This document shows positions 33,813-42,981 of a stretch of DNA of 64,000 bases, in pieces (the first letter of the stretch is position 1; each line of letters starts with the position of its first letter). The position numbers and the translations under genes were made by a program. The DNA lies in contig SAKE01000009.1 in the NCBI GenBank assembly GCA_004017275.1, forward strand, positions 1 through 64,000. Direction: 5' to 3'. This DNA is from Mesorhizobium sp. Lineage in GTDB: Bacteria; Pseudomonadota; Alphaproteobacteria; Rhizobiales; Rhizobiaceae. The notes under the pieces were generated by a model. That model searched no databases, was not told where the DNA came from, and was given only the letters and a program-made list of their open reading frames with translations.

Positions 33813-36800
33813 CCAGCCCCGTCAACACTGCCAGCGAGACCGGCTTTACCGCCCTGTTCATCCGCAGGCCGGTGATGGCTTTCGTGCTGAACACCCTGAT
33901 TGCCGTTGCCGGCCTCGCCGCCTTCTACGGGGTCGAGATCCGTGAACTGCCTGATGTCGACCGCGCCGTCGTCACTGTTACCACCACCTTCGAAGGGGCG
34001 GCGGCTGAAACCGTCGACCGCGAACTGACCGACACGATCGAAGGCGCTGTCGCCCGCGTCTCCGGCGTCAAGTCTATCTCGTCTTCCTCTTCATTCGGCT
34101 CGAGCCGCGTCACCATCGAATTCAACGATGGCGTCGACCTCAATGTCGCCGCTTCGGACGTGCGTGATGCCGTCGGCCGCGTCGCCAACCAGATGCCGGA
34201 CACCGCCGATCCGCCGCGCATCGTCAAGGCCGATGCCAATTCCGACCCAGTGATGCGACTGGCCGTGACTTCGGACAACATGTCGATCCAGGACATGACC
34301 GTGGTGGTCCAGGACCAGATCGAAGACGAGCTGGCCGCCGTGCCGGGCGTTGCCGACGTCCAGGTCTATGGCGATCGCGACAAGATCTTCCGCATCGACG
34401 TCGACCAGAACAAGCTCGCCAGCCTCGGCTTCACGGTTGCCGACCTCAGGGCAGCGCTTGCCTCTGTCGCCTTCGATTCGCCGGCCGGTTCGATCACCAC
34501 GACCGACCAGGACCTGATCGTCCGCACGACCGCCGACGTGACCACGCCGGAAGAGTTCGAAAACATCATTGTCGGCGGCACGACGCGCATCCGCGACGTC
34601 GCCACCGTCACGCTCGGCCCCGACGTCGGCCAGACCACACTGCGTTCGGATGGCAAGACCGGCATTGGCATCGGCATCATCCGCCAGGCGGAATCGAACA
34701 CGCTGGACATTTCGACCGGCGTTCAGGCCGCCGTCACCAAGCTGCAGGAAAATCTGCCCAAGGGAATGTCGATCAAGATCACCAGCGACGACGCGGTCTT
34801 CGTCAAGGGTGCGGTGCACGAGGTCGAGATCGCGCTTGGCCTGTCGGTGACGATGGTGCTGATCGTCATCTATGTGTTTCTGCTTGACTGGCGCGCAACG
34901 CTGATCCCGGGATTGTCGATGCCGGTCGCCATGATCGGCACCATCGCCGCCATCTATCTGGCCGGCTTCTCGGTCAACATCCTGACCCTGCTCGCTCTGG
35001 TGCTGGCGACGGGACTGGTCGTCGACGACGCCATCGTCGTGCTCGAAAACATCGTGCGACGGCGCAACGAAGGCATGGGACCGCGTGCGGCCGCCGTGCT
35101 CGGCGCGCAGGAAGTGTTCTTCGCCGTCATCGCCACCACCTTGACGCTGGTAGCCGTCTTCGTGCCGATCTCGTTCCTGCCCGGCCAAACCGGCGGCCTG
35201 TTCCGCGAATTCGGCTTCGTGCTTGCCATGTCGGTGCTTCTGTCCTGCGTGGTGGCACTCACACTGTGCCCGATGCTGGCCTCGCGCATGCTGTCGAGCG
35301 CGTCGCTCCATCACGAAGGCGGCCACGGCATCGGCGCTCGTATCGGCGGTGCACTCAATACTGCCTACAAGCGCACCCTGCATGCCTGCCTCGACGCGCC
35401 ATGGATCGTTCTTCTGGTGGCGGTGCTGTTTGCCGGCACCGCCTTCACGCTGTTCGGCACCATCCGCCAGGAACTGACGCCGACCGAGGACCGCGCCGCG
35501 GTGCTGCTACGCATCAGCGCCCCGCAGGGCGTCAGCCTCGACTACACGACCCAGCAGATGCAGAAGATCGAGAAACTGATCCAGCCGATGCGCGATGCCG
35601 GCGAGATCCGCAGCACTTTCGAGAATGCCGGCCAGAACGGCTCCTACAACTCCGGCTTCATGGTGATGACGCTGGCGCCATGGAACGAGCGCAGTCGCAG
35701 CCAGCAGGAGATCATGGCCGAGATCAGCCAGCTGACAAGGCAGGTGCCGAGCGTGCGCATCTTCCCGGTGCAGCCCAACAGCCTCGGCATCCGCGGCGCC
35801 GGCAACGGCCTGCAGTTCGCGCTGGTCGGCAACAACCGCAAGGCGCTCGGCGACGCGGCCGTGAAGGTCATCGCCGAGATGCAGAAGGACCCGCGCTTCC
35901 AGACCCCGCGCCTGTCCATCGACCCGACGCAGCCGCAGCTCGCTGTAGCCATCGACCGCGAGCGTGCCTCCGACCTCGGCATCGACATTACCGGGCTGGC
36001 CAACACCTTGCAGGCGATGCTCGACGGCAACGACGTCGTCGATGTCTACATCGCCGATCGCAGCTACGGCGTGAAGCTGGTCTCGACCACCAACCCGATC
36101 AACGACCCGACCGATCTTGAGAACATCTTCCTGAAAACCGCCGATGGCCGCTTCGTGCCGATGTCGACCATCGCCACGCTGACCGAACGTGCGGTACCCC
36201 CTTCGCTGTCGCGCGAACAGCAGCAGCCGTCGGTGGCCATCACCTCCAACCTCAGCGGCGACTTCGCACTTGGCGATGCGCTCACCCGCGCCGAGGAGAT
36301 CGCCACGCCGCTGCTGCCGGCGGGCAGCCGCATCCTGCCATTGGCCGAAGCCGCGACATTGGGCGAGACCAACAGTGCCATGGTCACCATCTTCGGCTTC
36401 GCGCTTGTCATCATCCTTTTGGTGCTGGCCGCCCAGTTCGAGAGCTTCGTCAGCGCCGTCATCATCATGGCGACGGTGCCGCTCGGTCTTGCCTGCGCGA
36501 TCTTTGCCCTGCTGCTCTCCGGCACCAGCCTCAATGCCTACAGCCAGATCGGCCTGGTGCTTTTGGTCGGCGTCATGGCCAAGAACGGCATCCTGATCGT
36601 CGAATTCGCCAATCAGTTGCGCGACCGCGGGCTTGGCGTGCGCGAGGCGATCGAACAGGCCTCGATCATCCGCGTGCGGCCGGTGATGATGACCATGATC
36701 TGCACCGTGCTCGGCGGCGTGCCGCTGGTGCTGGCGAGCGGCGCCGGCGCGGAGGCGCGCGTCGCACTTGGCTGGGTCATCGTCGGCGGGCTGGGGCTGG

Positions 36801-36940
36801 CCACCGTCTCGACGCTGTTCCTGACGCCGGTCGCCTATCTCCTGCTTGGCCGCTTCGTCACGCCGAAAACGCATGAAGAGGCGCGGCTGAAGCGTGAGCT
36901 AGAGGAAGCCGCCTACACCAATGTGGAGCCGGCGCAGTAG
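33809..36940 (+). CDS. RND efflux pump, inner-membrane permease subunit (AcrB/MexF-like)
   Basis: 1043 residues, the usual length of HAE1-type pumps. First membrane helix after FIRRPVMAFVLNTLIAVAG; two large periplasmic loops; proton-relay Asp pair in ATGLVVDDAIVVLENIVRR (about residues 402-420); second-half motif VGVMAKNGILIVEFANQLR. It exports hydrophobic compounds using the proton gradient. It is coupled by a 4-base overlap to the adaptor and is convergent with the GtrA gene. No local regulator adjoins, other than RpiR upstream, which seems to belong to the other operon. Confidence 0.95.
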   Translation: MTSPVNTASETGFTALFIRRPVMAFVLNTLIAVAGLAAFYGVEIRELPDVDRAVVTVTTTFEGAAAETVDRELTDTIEGAVARVSGVKSISSSSSFGSSRVTIEFNDGVDLNVAASDVRDAVGRVANQMPDTADPPRIVKADANSDPVMRLAVTSDNMSIQDMTVVVQDQIEDELAAVPGVADVQVYGDRDKIFRIDVDQNKLASLGFTVADLRAALASVAFDSPAGSITTTDQDLIVRTTADVTTPEEFENIIVGGTTRIRDVATVTLGPDVGQTTLRSDGKTGIGIGIIRQAESNTLDISTGVQAAVTKLQENLPKGMSIKITSDDAVFVKGAVHEVEIALGLSVTMVLIVIYVFLLDWRATLIPGLSMPVAMIGTIAAIYLAGFSVNILTLLALVLATGLVVDDAIVVLENIVRRRNEGMGPRAAAVLGAQEVFFAVIATTLTLVAVFVPISFLPGQTGGLFREFGFVLAMSVLLSCVVALTLCPMLASRMLSSASLHHEGGHGIGARIGGALNTAYKRTLHACLDAPWIVLLVAVLFAGTAFTLFGTIRQELTPTEDRAAVLLRISAPQGVSLDYTTQQMQKIEKLIQPMRDAGEIRSTFENAGQNGSYNSGFMVMTLAPWNERSRSQQEIMAEISQLTRQVPSVRIFPVQPNSLGIRGAGNGLQFALVGNNRKALGDAAVKVIAEMQKDPRFQTPRLSIDPTQPQLAVAIDRERASDLGIDITGLANTLQAMLDGNDVVDVYIADRSYGVKLVSTTNPINDPTDLENIFLKTADGRFVPMSTIATLTERAVPPSLSREQQQPSVAITSNLSGDFALGDALTRAEEIATPLLPAGSRILPLAEAATLGETNSAMVTIFGFALVIILLVLAAQFESFVSAVIIMATVPLGLACAIFALLLSGTSLNAYSQIGLVLLVGVMAKNGILIVEFANQLRDRGLGVREAIEQASIIRVRPVMMTMICTVLGGVPLVLASGAGAEARVALGWVIVGGLGLATVSTLFLTPVAYLLLGRFVTPKTHEEARLKRELEEAAYTNVEPAQ

Positions 36941-36968
36941 ATACTCCAACAAAGCGCGCAGTTCGCCG

Positions 36969-37379
36969 CTACTTCAGCAACCGGCCTTCGATCGACCAGC
37001 GCGCGGCGAGGAAATTCAGCACCGCCGCCACCACCACACCGACGATCTTTGCCGGCCACACCCCGGCGATACCGGCGAACAGCACGATCGAAAGGCTGGA
37101 GACGCCGAGCGAGATCAGCCCTCCAAGCGAGGCGAAGCGAAGGAACGCGTCGCGCAGCCGGATGGCTTGATTGCGCTCGAACGACCAGAAGCCGTTGGCC
37201 ACGAAGGAAAAGATGACGGCGATGAACCAGGCAGCGATATTGGCGGGCAGCGGTGAAACCCCAAGCTTGAGCAGCAGGAAGAAGCTGGCAAGGTCGATGG
37301 CTGTGTTGGCAAGTCCGACAATGGCAAAGCGAACGATCTTGTTGCCGGTCGAACGCCCGGGTTGGTCGGGATCGCTCAT
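36969..37379 (-). CDS. GtrA family membrane protein
   Basis: 136 residues with four membrane segments (IVRFAIVGLANTAIDLASFF, then PANIAAWFIAVIFSFVANGF, and two more). GtrA-type proteins are thought to flip polyprenyl-phosphate-linked sugars. Start at MSDPDQPGRS; the ATG overlaps the stop of the ChbG-like gene, and a longer open frame upstream lies inside that gene. It is the last gene of a four-gene minus-strand unit with glycosyltransferases, which fits this role. Confidence 0.88.
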   Translation of the reverse strand: MSDPDQPGRSTGNKIVRFAIVGLANTAIDLASFFLLLKLGVSPLPANIAAWFIAVIFSFVANGFWSFERNQAIRLRDAFLRFASLGGLISLGVSSLSIVLFAGIAGVWPAKIVGVVVAAVLNFLAARWSIEGRLLK

Positions 37380-38197
37380 CCCTTGCCGTCCATGATTGCG
37401 ACACCGGCGCGGGCCAGGCCGGCGCCGAAATCGTCCGACGCCAGGGCCGCGAATTCGACCTCGCGTACGCCTTGCATCGTGTCGCGCGCGCGCAGCGTCT
37501 CGTCGACATGGCCGGGGTGGCACATGAACAGTCCTCGTTCCGGCAACGTCTCGACGGCGACCTGCAGAACCGAAGCGAATTTCTCGGGTTGCCGCCAGTC
37601 ATAGATGCCGGCGAGCGGCTCGAAAACGGTGAAACCGGCGCGCTGCATCGACCGGTTGAAGCCGGCAGCGAGCGCGGCGATCGCGGCGACTTTCGGCACC
37701 GAGGCGAATTGGCCCGCCAATGCCGGGGCGCCGCGCAGCGCCGGCTTGTCGCTTCCTTCGCCAAGGCGCGCGCGCAGCCATGTGCGCGCGACGGGAAGGA
37801 AATGCACATGCTGATGCCCGTCGACGAAAGCGGGCCGGCGCCCCAGCGCCTCGACGAAGCGGCTGTATTGGGCGTCGAGTTCGGCATGGACATCGCGCTC
37901 GGCAATGTGGCCGCGCAGAACAGGCAATGCCAGCGCGCGAAGCGGCGGCAGCCGGCCTTCCGGCGCCAGGCTTGAGCGACCGGTGACGGCCAACTGGTCG
38001 GTCAAGGTGAGATGCAATCCGACCGCGACACGGCCGCACAGCGGTTTTATGCGCGCCGCCTCCCCTTCCCATTCCGGAAAGCCGGTCATGCAACTGGTGC
38101 CGGTCAGCCGCCCGCGATCGAGCAGGTCGAGGATGGCGGCGGAGACGCCCGGCGCCAGGCCGTAATCGTCGGCGATCAGGCGGATGCGCCGCGTCAT
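37376..38197 (-). CDS. ChbG/HpnK family deacetylase (YdjC-like)
   Basis: 273 residues. The metal-binding motifs are IADDYGLAPGVS at the start, VAVGLHLTLTDQ, and FVDGHQHVHFLPVAR with its His residues. The family removes acetyl groups from N-acetyl sugars (ChbG) or hopanoid-linked sugars (HpnK). Here it overlaps a GT2 gene upstream and a GtrA gene downstream by four bases each, so it probably deacetylates a lipid-linked sugar or a glycolipid. A signal peptide is not evident. Confidence 0.85.
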   Translation of the reverse strand: MTRRIRLIADDYGLAPGVSAAILDLLDRGRLTGTSCMTGFPEWEGEAARIKPLCGRVAVGLHLTLTDQLAVTGRSSLAPEGRLPPLRALALPVLRGHIAERDVHAELDAQYSRFVEALGRRPAFVDGHQHVHFLPVARTWLRARLGEGSDKPALRGAPALAGQFASVPKVAAIAALAAGFNRSMQRAGFTVFEPLAGIYDWRQPEKFASVLQVAVETLPERGLFMCHPGHVDETLRARDTMQGVREVEFAALASDDFGAGLARAGVAIMDGKG

Positions 38198-39180
38198 GTG
38201 TCGGGAGCGCCCTGCGCCGGCCTACCGGGGTCCTCGCTTCGCACGACATCGCGCACGAGATAGACCGGCCGATCCTTGCTCTCGCTGAGCGAGACCCAGA
38301 CATATTCGCCGATCAGGCCAAGCAGCGTCAGGTTGAGGCCGCCGAGCAGAACGACGGCGACCAGCAGGCTGGGGTAGCCCGGAACGGCAATGCCGTAGAA
38401 GATCACCTCGAAGAACACCTTGGCGCCGTAGACCGCACCGGCCAACGCGGCAAGCAGGCCGCTGAGGCTGATGAGACGCAAGGGAATGACCGAAAACGAA
38501 GTGAACCCTTCGAGCGAGAAGGCGATCAGATTGAGGCGGCTCCATTTCGACGTACCGCTGGCGCGGTTTTCCGGCGAATAGGGCAATGCCTTCTGGCGAA
38601 AGCCCGCCCAGGCAAACAGGCCCTTGTTGAAGCGGCGCTTGTCGCGCAAGCTGGTCAGTGCGCGTGCGACGGCGCCGCGCATGACGCGGAAATCGCCGGC
38701 GTTTTCAGGAATGTCGAAACGCTGGCTGCTGTTGATCAGGCTGTAGAAAAGCCGGGCGAGCTGGCTGCGCCGCCAGCTCGCCTCGCGGCGGTCGTTCTGC
38801 GCATAGACGACGTCGATGTCCGGATGGTCCACCAGCTCGGCGATCAGCTTCAGGCTGATGTCCAGGGAATGCTGGAGGTCGGCGTCCATGATCAGCACCA
38901 TGTCGCCGCGCGACTGGTCGAGGCCGGCCAGTACGGCGACTTCCTTGCCGAAATTGCGGCTGAGACGCACGATCTCCCAGGACCCCGTCAGCGCCTGTGA
39001 AAACCGTCCGGCGCCATCGTCACGACTGCCGTCGTCGACCAGGATCTTGTGCACGGTCATGCCAAAGCGCTGGGCCACAGCCGCTTCGAGCTCGCCGAGC
39101 AGGCGGGCGAAGGCCGATGCCGATGGCGCCTCGTTGAAGAACGGCGCGACGATATCGAGGCTCTGTCGCAACTCAGCCAT
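38194..39180 (-). CDS. Glycosyltransferase family 2 (polyprenyl-phosphate sugar transferase-like)
   Basis: 328 residues. The GT-A domain has VAPFFNE, KILVDDGSRDDG and ILIMDADLQHSL (metal-binding DxD-like), and two membrane segments near the C-terminus (LISLSGLLAALAGAVYGAKV and LVAVVLLGGLNLTLLGLIGEY). This arrangement is that of DPMS/GtrB-type enzymes that make polyprenyl-phosphate sugars. Start ATG 39180 with GGGAG on its strand; an ATG at 39195 is possible. Its stop overlaps the ChbG-like gene and its start lies inside the end of the GT87 gene, so it is tightly coupled. Confidence 0.92.
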   Translation of the reverse strand: MAELRQSLDIVAPFFNEAPSASAFARLLGELEAAVAQRFGMTVHKILVDDGSRDDGAGRFSQALTGSWEIVRLSRNFGKEVAVLAGLDQSRGDMVLIMDADLQHSLDISLKLIAELVDHPDIDVVYAQNDRREASWRRSQLARLFYSLINSSQRFDIPENAGDFRVMRGAVARALTSLRDKRRFNKGLFAWAGFRQKALPYSPENRASGTSKWSRLNLIAFSLEGFTSFSVIPLRLISLSGLLAALAGAVYGAKVFFEVIFYGIAVPGYPSLLVAVVLLGGLNLTLLGLIGEYVWVSLSESKDRPVYLVRDVVRSEDPGRPAQGAPDT

Positions 39181-40336
39181 TCGCGACTCCCGCATTCATA
39201 ACCTTTTCCCGCGCCTTGGCCCAGAACCACCAGATCAGGGAACCGGCGACAAAAGTGACCGCGATCGGCCGGAACCAGGGGTAGAGGAAATCGTGCACAT
39301 GGCGATCGACGCCGGTCAGCCCGGTCAGGAACAGCGTCGTGGACAGCACCGAGGCAAGGACACCGCCTCGTTCTTCGCGCCACAATAGGGCGATGGCGAG
39401 CCCGGCTGGTACCGCGATCATCGCATAGGTGTTGGGCTCGACGCGCGGGTTGAAGACGCACATGTAGAAAGTGGCCGCCAGGAAGATCGCCAGCCCGGCC
39501 GGTCCGCGTTCAAGCTTGCGGTCGAACCAGATGACGGCTGAAAGCGTAAACAGGGCCATGACCATGCGCACGATCGTGGCACCGAATTCCGGAATGGGCA
39601 GCCCTACCGTCGTAAAAGGCGCCGTGAAGTCGGACGCAACGAAATGGCTGATGTTGTCGACGGCCATGGAGGTCAGCATCTGGGCGAAGACAGGATACTG
39701 ATCGTTGAGATAGCCGGCGGGAGCGAAAGCGTAAGGCAGCGCGAGCACGAACAGCACCGCCAGCACCAGCACCGGTATCAACCGGTGCCGAAGGGCTCCT
39801 ACCAACAACAGCATGATGATCGCGGTCGGCTTGGCGATGATGGCAAGCGAGGCCCAGAAAAAGGTCTCGGCGCGACGCCCTTCAAGGGCCGACAGGGTGA
39901 GAAGCCAACAGGCGCCGGTCAAAAGGATTGTCGCCTGGCCATTGCGGATCGCGCCAAGCGCCATCGGCAAAGCGAGGAAAAGACCAAAAGAAAGCAGCCA
40001 CATCAATTCGCCGCCGCCGAGTTTGCGCACCTGCCGCACAGCGGCATAGGTCAGCACCGCAAAGCCAAGGGTGTGCCACACCACGCCGCCCAGATGCGGA
40101 CCAAGTTTGACTATTGGAATATAGAGCGCGGCAAAGGCCGGGGCGTAGAGATACCCCGTCTCGGATTGTGTGTCGTAGAGTGGCAGACCGGCCAGAAGCG
40201 CCTCGCTGCCGCCTATATAGGCCTTCCATACCGTCCGCGTGTGGGGCGACCACAGGACCATTGCGAGAACGACCAGGAACGCTCCGATCCACAGGCTAAA
40301 CCCCAATCGGTCGAAAACCGGCTTGGAAATCGTCAT
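39173..40336 (-). CDS. GT87 family glycosyltransferase (DUF2029)
   Basis: 387 residues with about ten hydrophobic segments. Early KAYIGGSEALLAGLPLYDT with TGYLYAPAFAALYIP matches the GT87/DUF2029 pattern of polyprenyl-phosphate-dependent mannosyl- or arabinosyltransferases. It would use the lipid-linked sugar made by the downstream GT2. Start taken at MTISKPVFDRLG. First gene of the unit with GT2, ChbG-like and GtrA. About 200 bases upstream, before the next gene, show no clear feature. Confidence 0.82.
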   Translation of the reverse strand: MTISKPVFDRLGFSLWIGAFLVVLAMVLWSPHTRTVWKAYIGGSEALLAGLPLYDTQSETGYLYAPAFAALYIPIVKLGPHLGGVVWHTLGFAVLTYAAVRQVRKLGGGELMWLLSFGLFLALPMALGAIRNGQATILLTGACWLLTLSALEGRRAETFFWASLAIIAKPTAIIMLLLVGALRHRLIPVLVLAVLFVLALPYAFAPAGYLNDQYPVFAQMLTSMAVDNISHFVASDFTAPFTTVGLPIPEFGATIVRMVMALFTLSAVIWFDRKLERGPAGLAIFLAATFYMCVFNPRVEPNTYAMIAVPAGLAIALLWREERGGVLASVLSTTLFLTGLTGVDRHVHDFLYPWFRPIAVTFVAGSLIWWFWAKAREKVMNAGVANG

Positions 40337-40533
40337 CAAGGCACCCCACACAATCCGGAATAAAGCGCAGTCGAGCTTTGTCCGGCATTCGATGGCGGCG
40401 GCATATCACGGACAAAGCGGCGTGGCATAGGGGCTGAAGACGCGGATACCGGCCCGACGAGGCTGGCGGCAACAGGCACCAGCATTTTCTGGCCATCGAG
40501 AGCTTTTAAAGACTTCGCATTCGAAGGCCTCTG

Positions 40534-41571
40534 CTAAGGCCGGATGAACACCTTGCCGTTGGGCTTGGCCAGTTCCGCCGGCAGCCGCGCCATGGCATCG
40601 GCGAGCGGCACCACCGCCGTCACGTCGGTGGACCAGCGCCCGTCCGAAAATCGCTTCTGCGCTTCCAGGATCGCCGGGCCGCGGCGGTCGCGGAACTGGC
40701 GCATCCACTCGCTCAGCCAAAAACCTTCGATATGCTTGTGCTGGAAGATCAGTTGGCCCGGCTCATGGATAACAGTGGCTTCCGGATCGAGCCGCCCATA
40801 GATGATCCAGCGCGAACGCTTCGGCATAACGTCGAAGATGACGGAGGCCAGCGGCCCGGTCACCGCGTCCAGGAAGATGCGCGGCTGTTCGGCCTTCATC
40901 ACCTCACGCAAAGCCGTCTTGAAATCCGGCGCCCTTTCGTTGAGGACGTGCGCCGCACCAAGCGCTTTCAGCACCGCGATCTGGTCGTCGCGGCGCACCG
41001 TGACGATGGGTCGAAAACCCTCTTCCCTGGCCAGGCCAATGATCAGCTTGCAGAGCTGGCTGGCGCCGGCGGTCATGACGAAGGCCTTTTCGCCTTCCTG
41101 TTTGACGATATCGAACATGGCGAGCGCGGTGAGCGGGTTGACGATTATCGCCGCGCCATCCTCGTCGCGCACGGTGTCGATGAGCGGGATGCAGACTGCA
41201 GCCTCGGCGATGGCATAGTCGGCCCATGAGCCCCAGTTGGTGACGCCGGTGGCAAAAGCGACGCGCTTGCCGATCAGGCTTTTGGGATAGGGCTCGTCAC
41301 CGCTAGCGGCGACGATGCCGACGCCCTCGAAGCCGGCCGGCTGCCCCTTGGCGCGCGGCTGGCCGTACTGGCCCTTGATGAAGGCGACATCGGACGGATT
41401 GATCGAGGCGAGGCTGACCTTGATAAGCACCTGCGTCGGCCCGGGTGTCGGCACCACGATGCTGCCCGGCGCGAGATAGGGCTCCATCGCCTCCAGCACG
41501 CTGCCGCTCGGCGTCCGGGTGTAGCCGTCGCCGACCAGCAGCAGCGCCTTCATTTCGGAGGGGACGGTCAT
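40534..41571 (-). CDS. MDR family alcohol dehydrogenase/quinone oxidoreductase-like protein
   Basis: 345 residues. Medium-chain dehydrogenase fold: SLASINPSDVAFIKGQYGQ, GFEGVGIVAASG, then a cofactor domain with AFVMTAGASQLCKLIIGLAR. The zinc-site Cys and His residues of classical alcohol dehydrogenases are not obvious, pointing to the quinone-oxidoreductase or enoyl-reductase side of the family. Start at MTVPSEMKALLLVGDG (ATG 41571) with GGAG upstream; the open frame extends far upstream as an antisense shadow of the ACAD gene. It is downstream of the ACAD gene on the same strand. Confidence 0.88.
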   Translation of the reverse strand: MTVPSEMKALLLVGDGYTRTPSGSVLEAMEPYLAPGSIVVPTPGPTQVLIKVSLASINPSDVAFIKGQYGQPRAKGQPAGFEGVGIVAASGDEPYPKSLIGKRVAFATGVTNWGSWADYAIAEAAVCIPLIDTVRDEDGAAIIVNPLTALAMFDIVKQEGEKAFVMTAGASQLCKLIIGLAREEGFRPIVTVRRDDQIAVLKALGAAHVLNERAPDFKTALREVMKAEQPRIFLDAVTGPLASVIFDVMPKRSRWIIYGRLDPEATVIHEPGQLIFQHKHIEGFWLSEWMRQFRDRRGPAILEAQKRFSDGRWSTDVTAVVPLADAMARLPAELAKPNGKVFIRP

Positions 41572-41624
41572 CGGAACGCTCCTTGGTTGGACTGTCGGCG
41601 TCACCGGGCGGCGGATGCCGGCGC

Positions 41625-42866
41625 TCAGACCTTTTCCTGCGTGTATTTCTTCAGCTCCGTGCGCGCCACCTGACGTCGATGTACGGCGTCCGGCCCGTCG
41701 GCGAGGCGCAAGGTCCGCAGATGCGTCCACGACCGCGCCAGCGGCGTGTCCTGGCTGATGCCTTGCGCGCCGAACATCTGCACCGCCTCGTCGGTGACCT
41801 TGAGCGCGACGCGAGGGGCGACCACCTTGATCTGGCTGATCCAGGGCGCCGCGGCCCGCGCATCGCCCTGGTCGATCATCCACGCCGCCTTGAGGCAGAG
41901 CAGGCGGGCCATCTCGATCTCCATGCGGCATTCGGCGATGATGTCGAAATTGGCGCCGAGCTTGGCCAGGGGCTGGCCGAAGGCTTCGCGGCGCACGGAA
42001 CGCTGGCACAGCATTTCCAGCGCCATCTCGGCCTGGCCGATGGCGCGCATGCAGTGATGGATGCGGCCGGGGCCGAGCCGCCCTTGCGCGATCTCGAAGC
42101 CCCTGCCCTCGCCCAGGATCAGGTTCGATGCCGGTATCCGCACATTGTCGAAGCGAAGGTGCATATGGCCATGCGGCGCGTCGTCGTCGCCATAGACCTG
42201 CATGGGCCGGACCTTGGTCACGCCCTTGGTGGCCGACGGCACCAGGATCATCGAATGGCGGCGGTGCTGCGGCTCTTCATCGCCGCCGGTCCGGACCATG
42301 ACAATGTAGATGGCGCAGCGCGGATCGCCGGCGCCGGACGCCCACCATTTCTCGCCGTTGAGCACATAGTCGCCGCCGTGGCGCTCGCAGCGCATGGCAA
42401 TGTTGGTGGCGTCGGACGAGGCGACATCCGGTTCGGTCATCAGATAGGCCGAGCGGATCTGGCCGTCGAGCAGCGGCTCCAGCCATGCCTTCTTGTGGCC
42501 GGCCGAGCCGTATCGTTCCAGCACCTCCATGTTGCCGGTGTCGGGCGCCGAGCAGTTGAAAGTTTCCGCACCGAGATGCGCCTTGCCCATCTCCTCGGCC
42601 AGATAGGCGTATTCGACAGTGGAAAGGCCGTAACCGCGTTCCGAACCGGTCAGCCAGAAGTTCCACAGGCCGCGCTCTCTTGCGGTCCTCTTCAGCCCTT
42701 CGAGGATCTCGCTCTGGCGCGCCGTATAGACCCAGCGGTCGCCTTCCTTGCCCACCTCGCTGAGGAACTCCCTGTCGAGCGGCATGATCTCGTCGCGCAC
42801 CATGGCCGCGACGCGCGCATGGATCGGCTTCAGCCGCTCGGTCATGCCGAGATTCATCTCCGTCAT
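41625..42866 (-). CDS. Acyl-CoA dehydrogenase
   Basis: 413 residues. It has the flavin-binding stretch LMTEPDVASSDATNIAMRCE, the segment DDDAPHGHMHLRFDNVRIPA, and the C-terminal TLRLADGPDAVHRRQVARTEL typical of the ACAD10/ACAD11-like group. FAD enzyme oxidising an acyl-CoA to the 2-enoyl-CoA in the cytoplasm. It is divergent from the SDR gene across 115 bases; the matching kinase-like gene (44319) is on the other side, echoing the fused human ACAD10 and ACAD11 proteins, where a kinase domain is joined to the dehydrogenase. Confidence 0.93.
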   Translation of the reverse strand: MTEMNLGMTERLKPIHARVAAMVRDEIMPLDREFLSEVGKEGDRWVYTARQSEILEGLKRTARERGLWNFWLTGSERGYGLSTVEYAYLAEEMGKAHLGAETFNCSAPDTGNMEVLERYGSAGHKKAWLEPLLDGQIRSAYLMTEPDVASSDATNIAMRCERHGGDYVLNGEKWWASGAGDPRCAIYIVMVRTGGDEEPQHRRHSMILVPSATKGVTKVRPMQVYGDDDAPHGHMHLRFDNVRIPASNLILGEGRGFEIAQGRLGPGRIHHCMRAIGQAEMALEMLCQRSVRREAFGQPLAKLGANFDIIAECRMEIEMARLLCLKAAWMIDQGDARAAAPWISQIKVVAPRVALKVTDEAVQMFGAQGISQDTPLARSWTHLRTLRLADGPDAVHRRQVARTELKKYTQEKV

Positions 42867-42981
42867 CGGTCGCTAACCCTTCATGCATGCCAGGCATTTT
42901 GTCGGTGGCAAGGATGACCGTACTTCGGATAGCCTTGTCAACGCGAACTGTTTGCCCGCATGCCGAGCGCGGAGGATTGTG

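Noticed and set aside
34091..35383. 430-codon minus-strand frame opposite the RND pump gene
   Set aside because: His/Asp/Arg/Gly-rich shadow; the RND frame is certain.
40534..42009. 491-codon extended version of the MDR dehydrogenase gene
   Set aside because: The first 146 codons lie out of frame inside the acyl-CoA dehydrogenase gene and read as Arg/Gly-rich noise; the enzyme starts at 41571.
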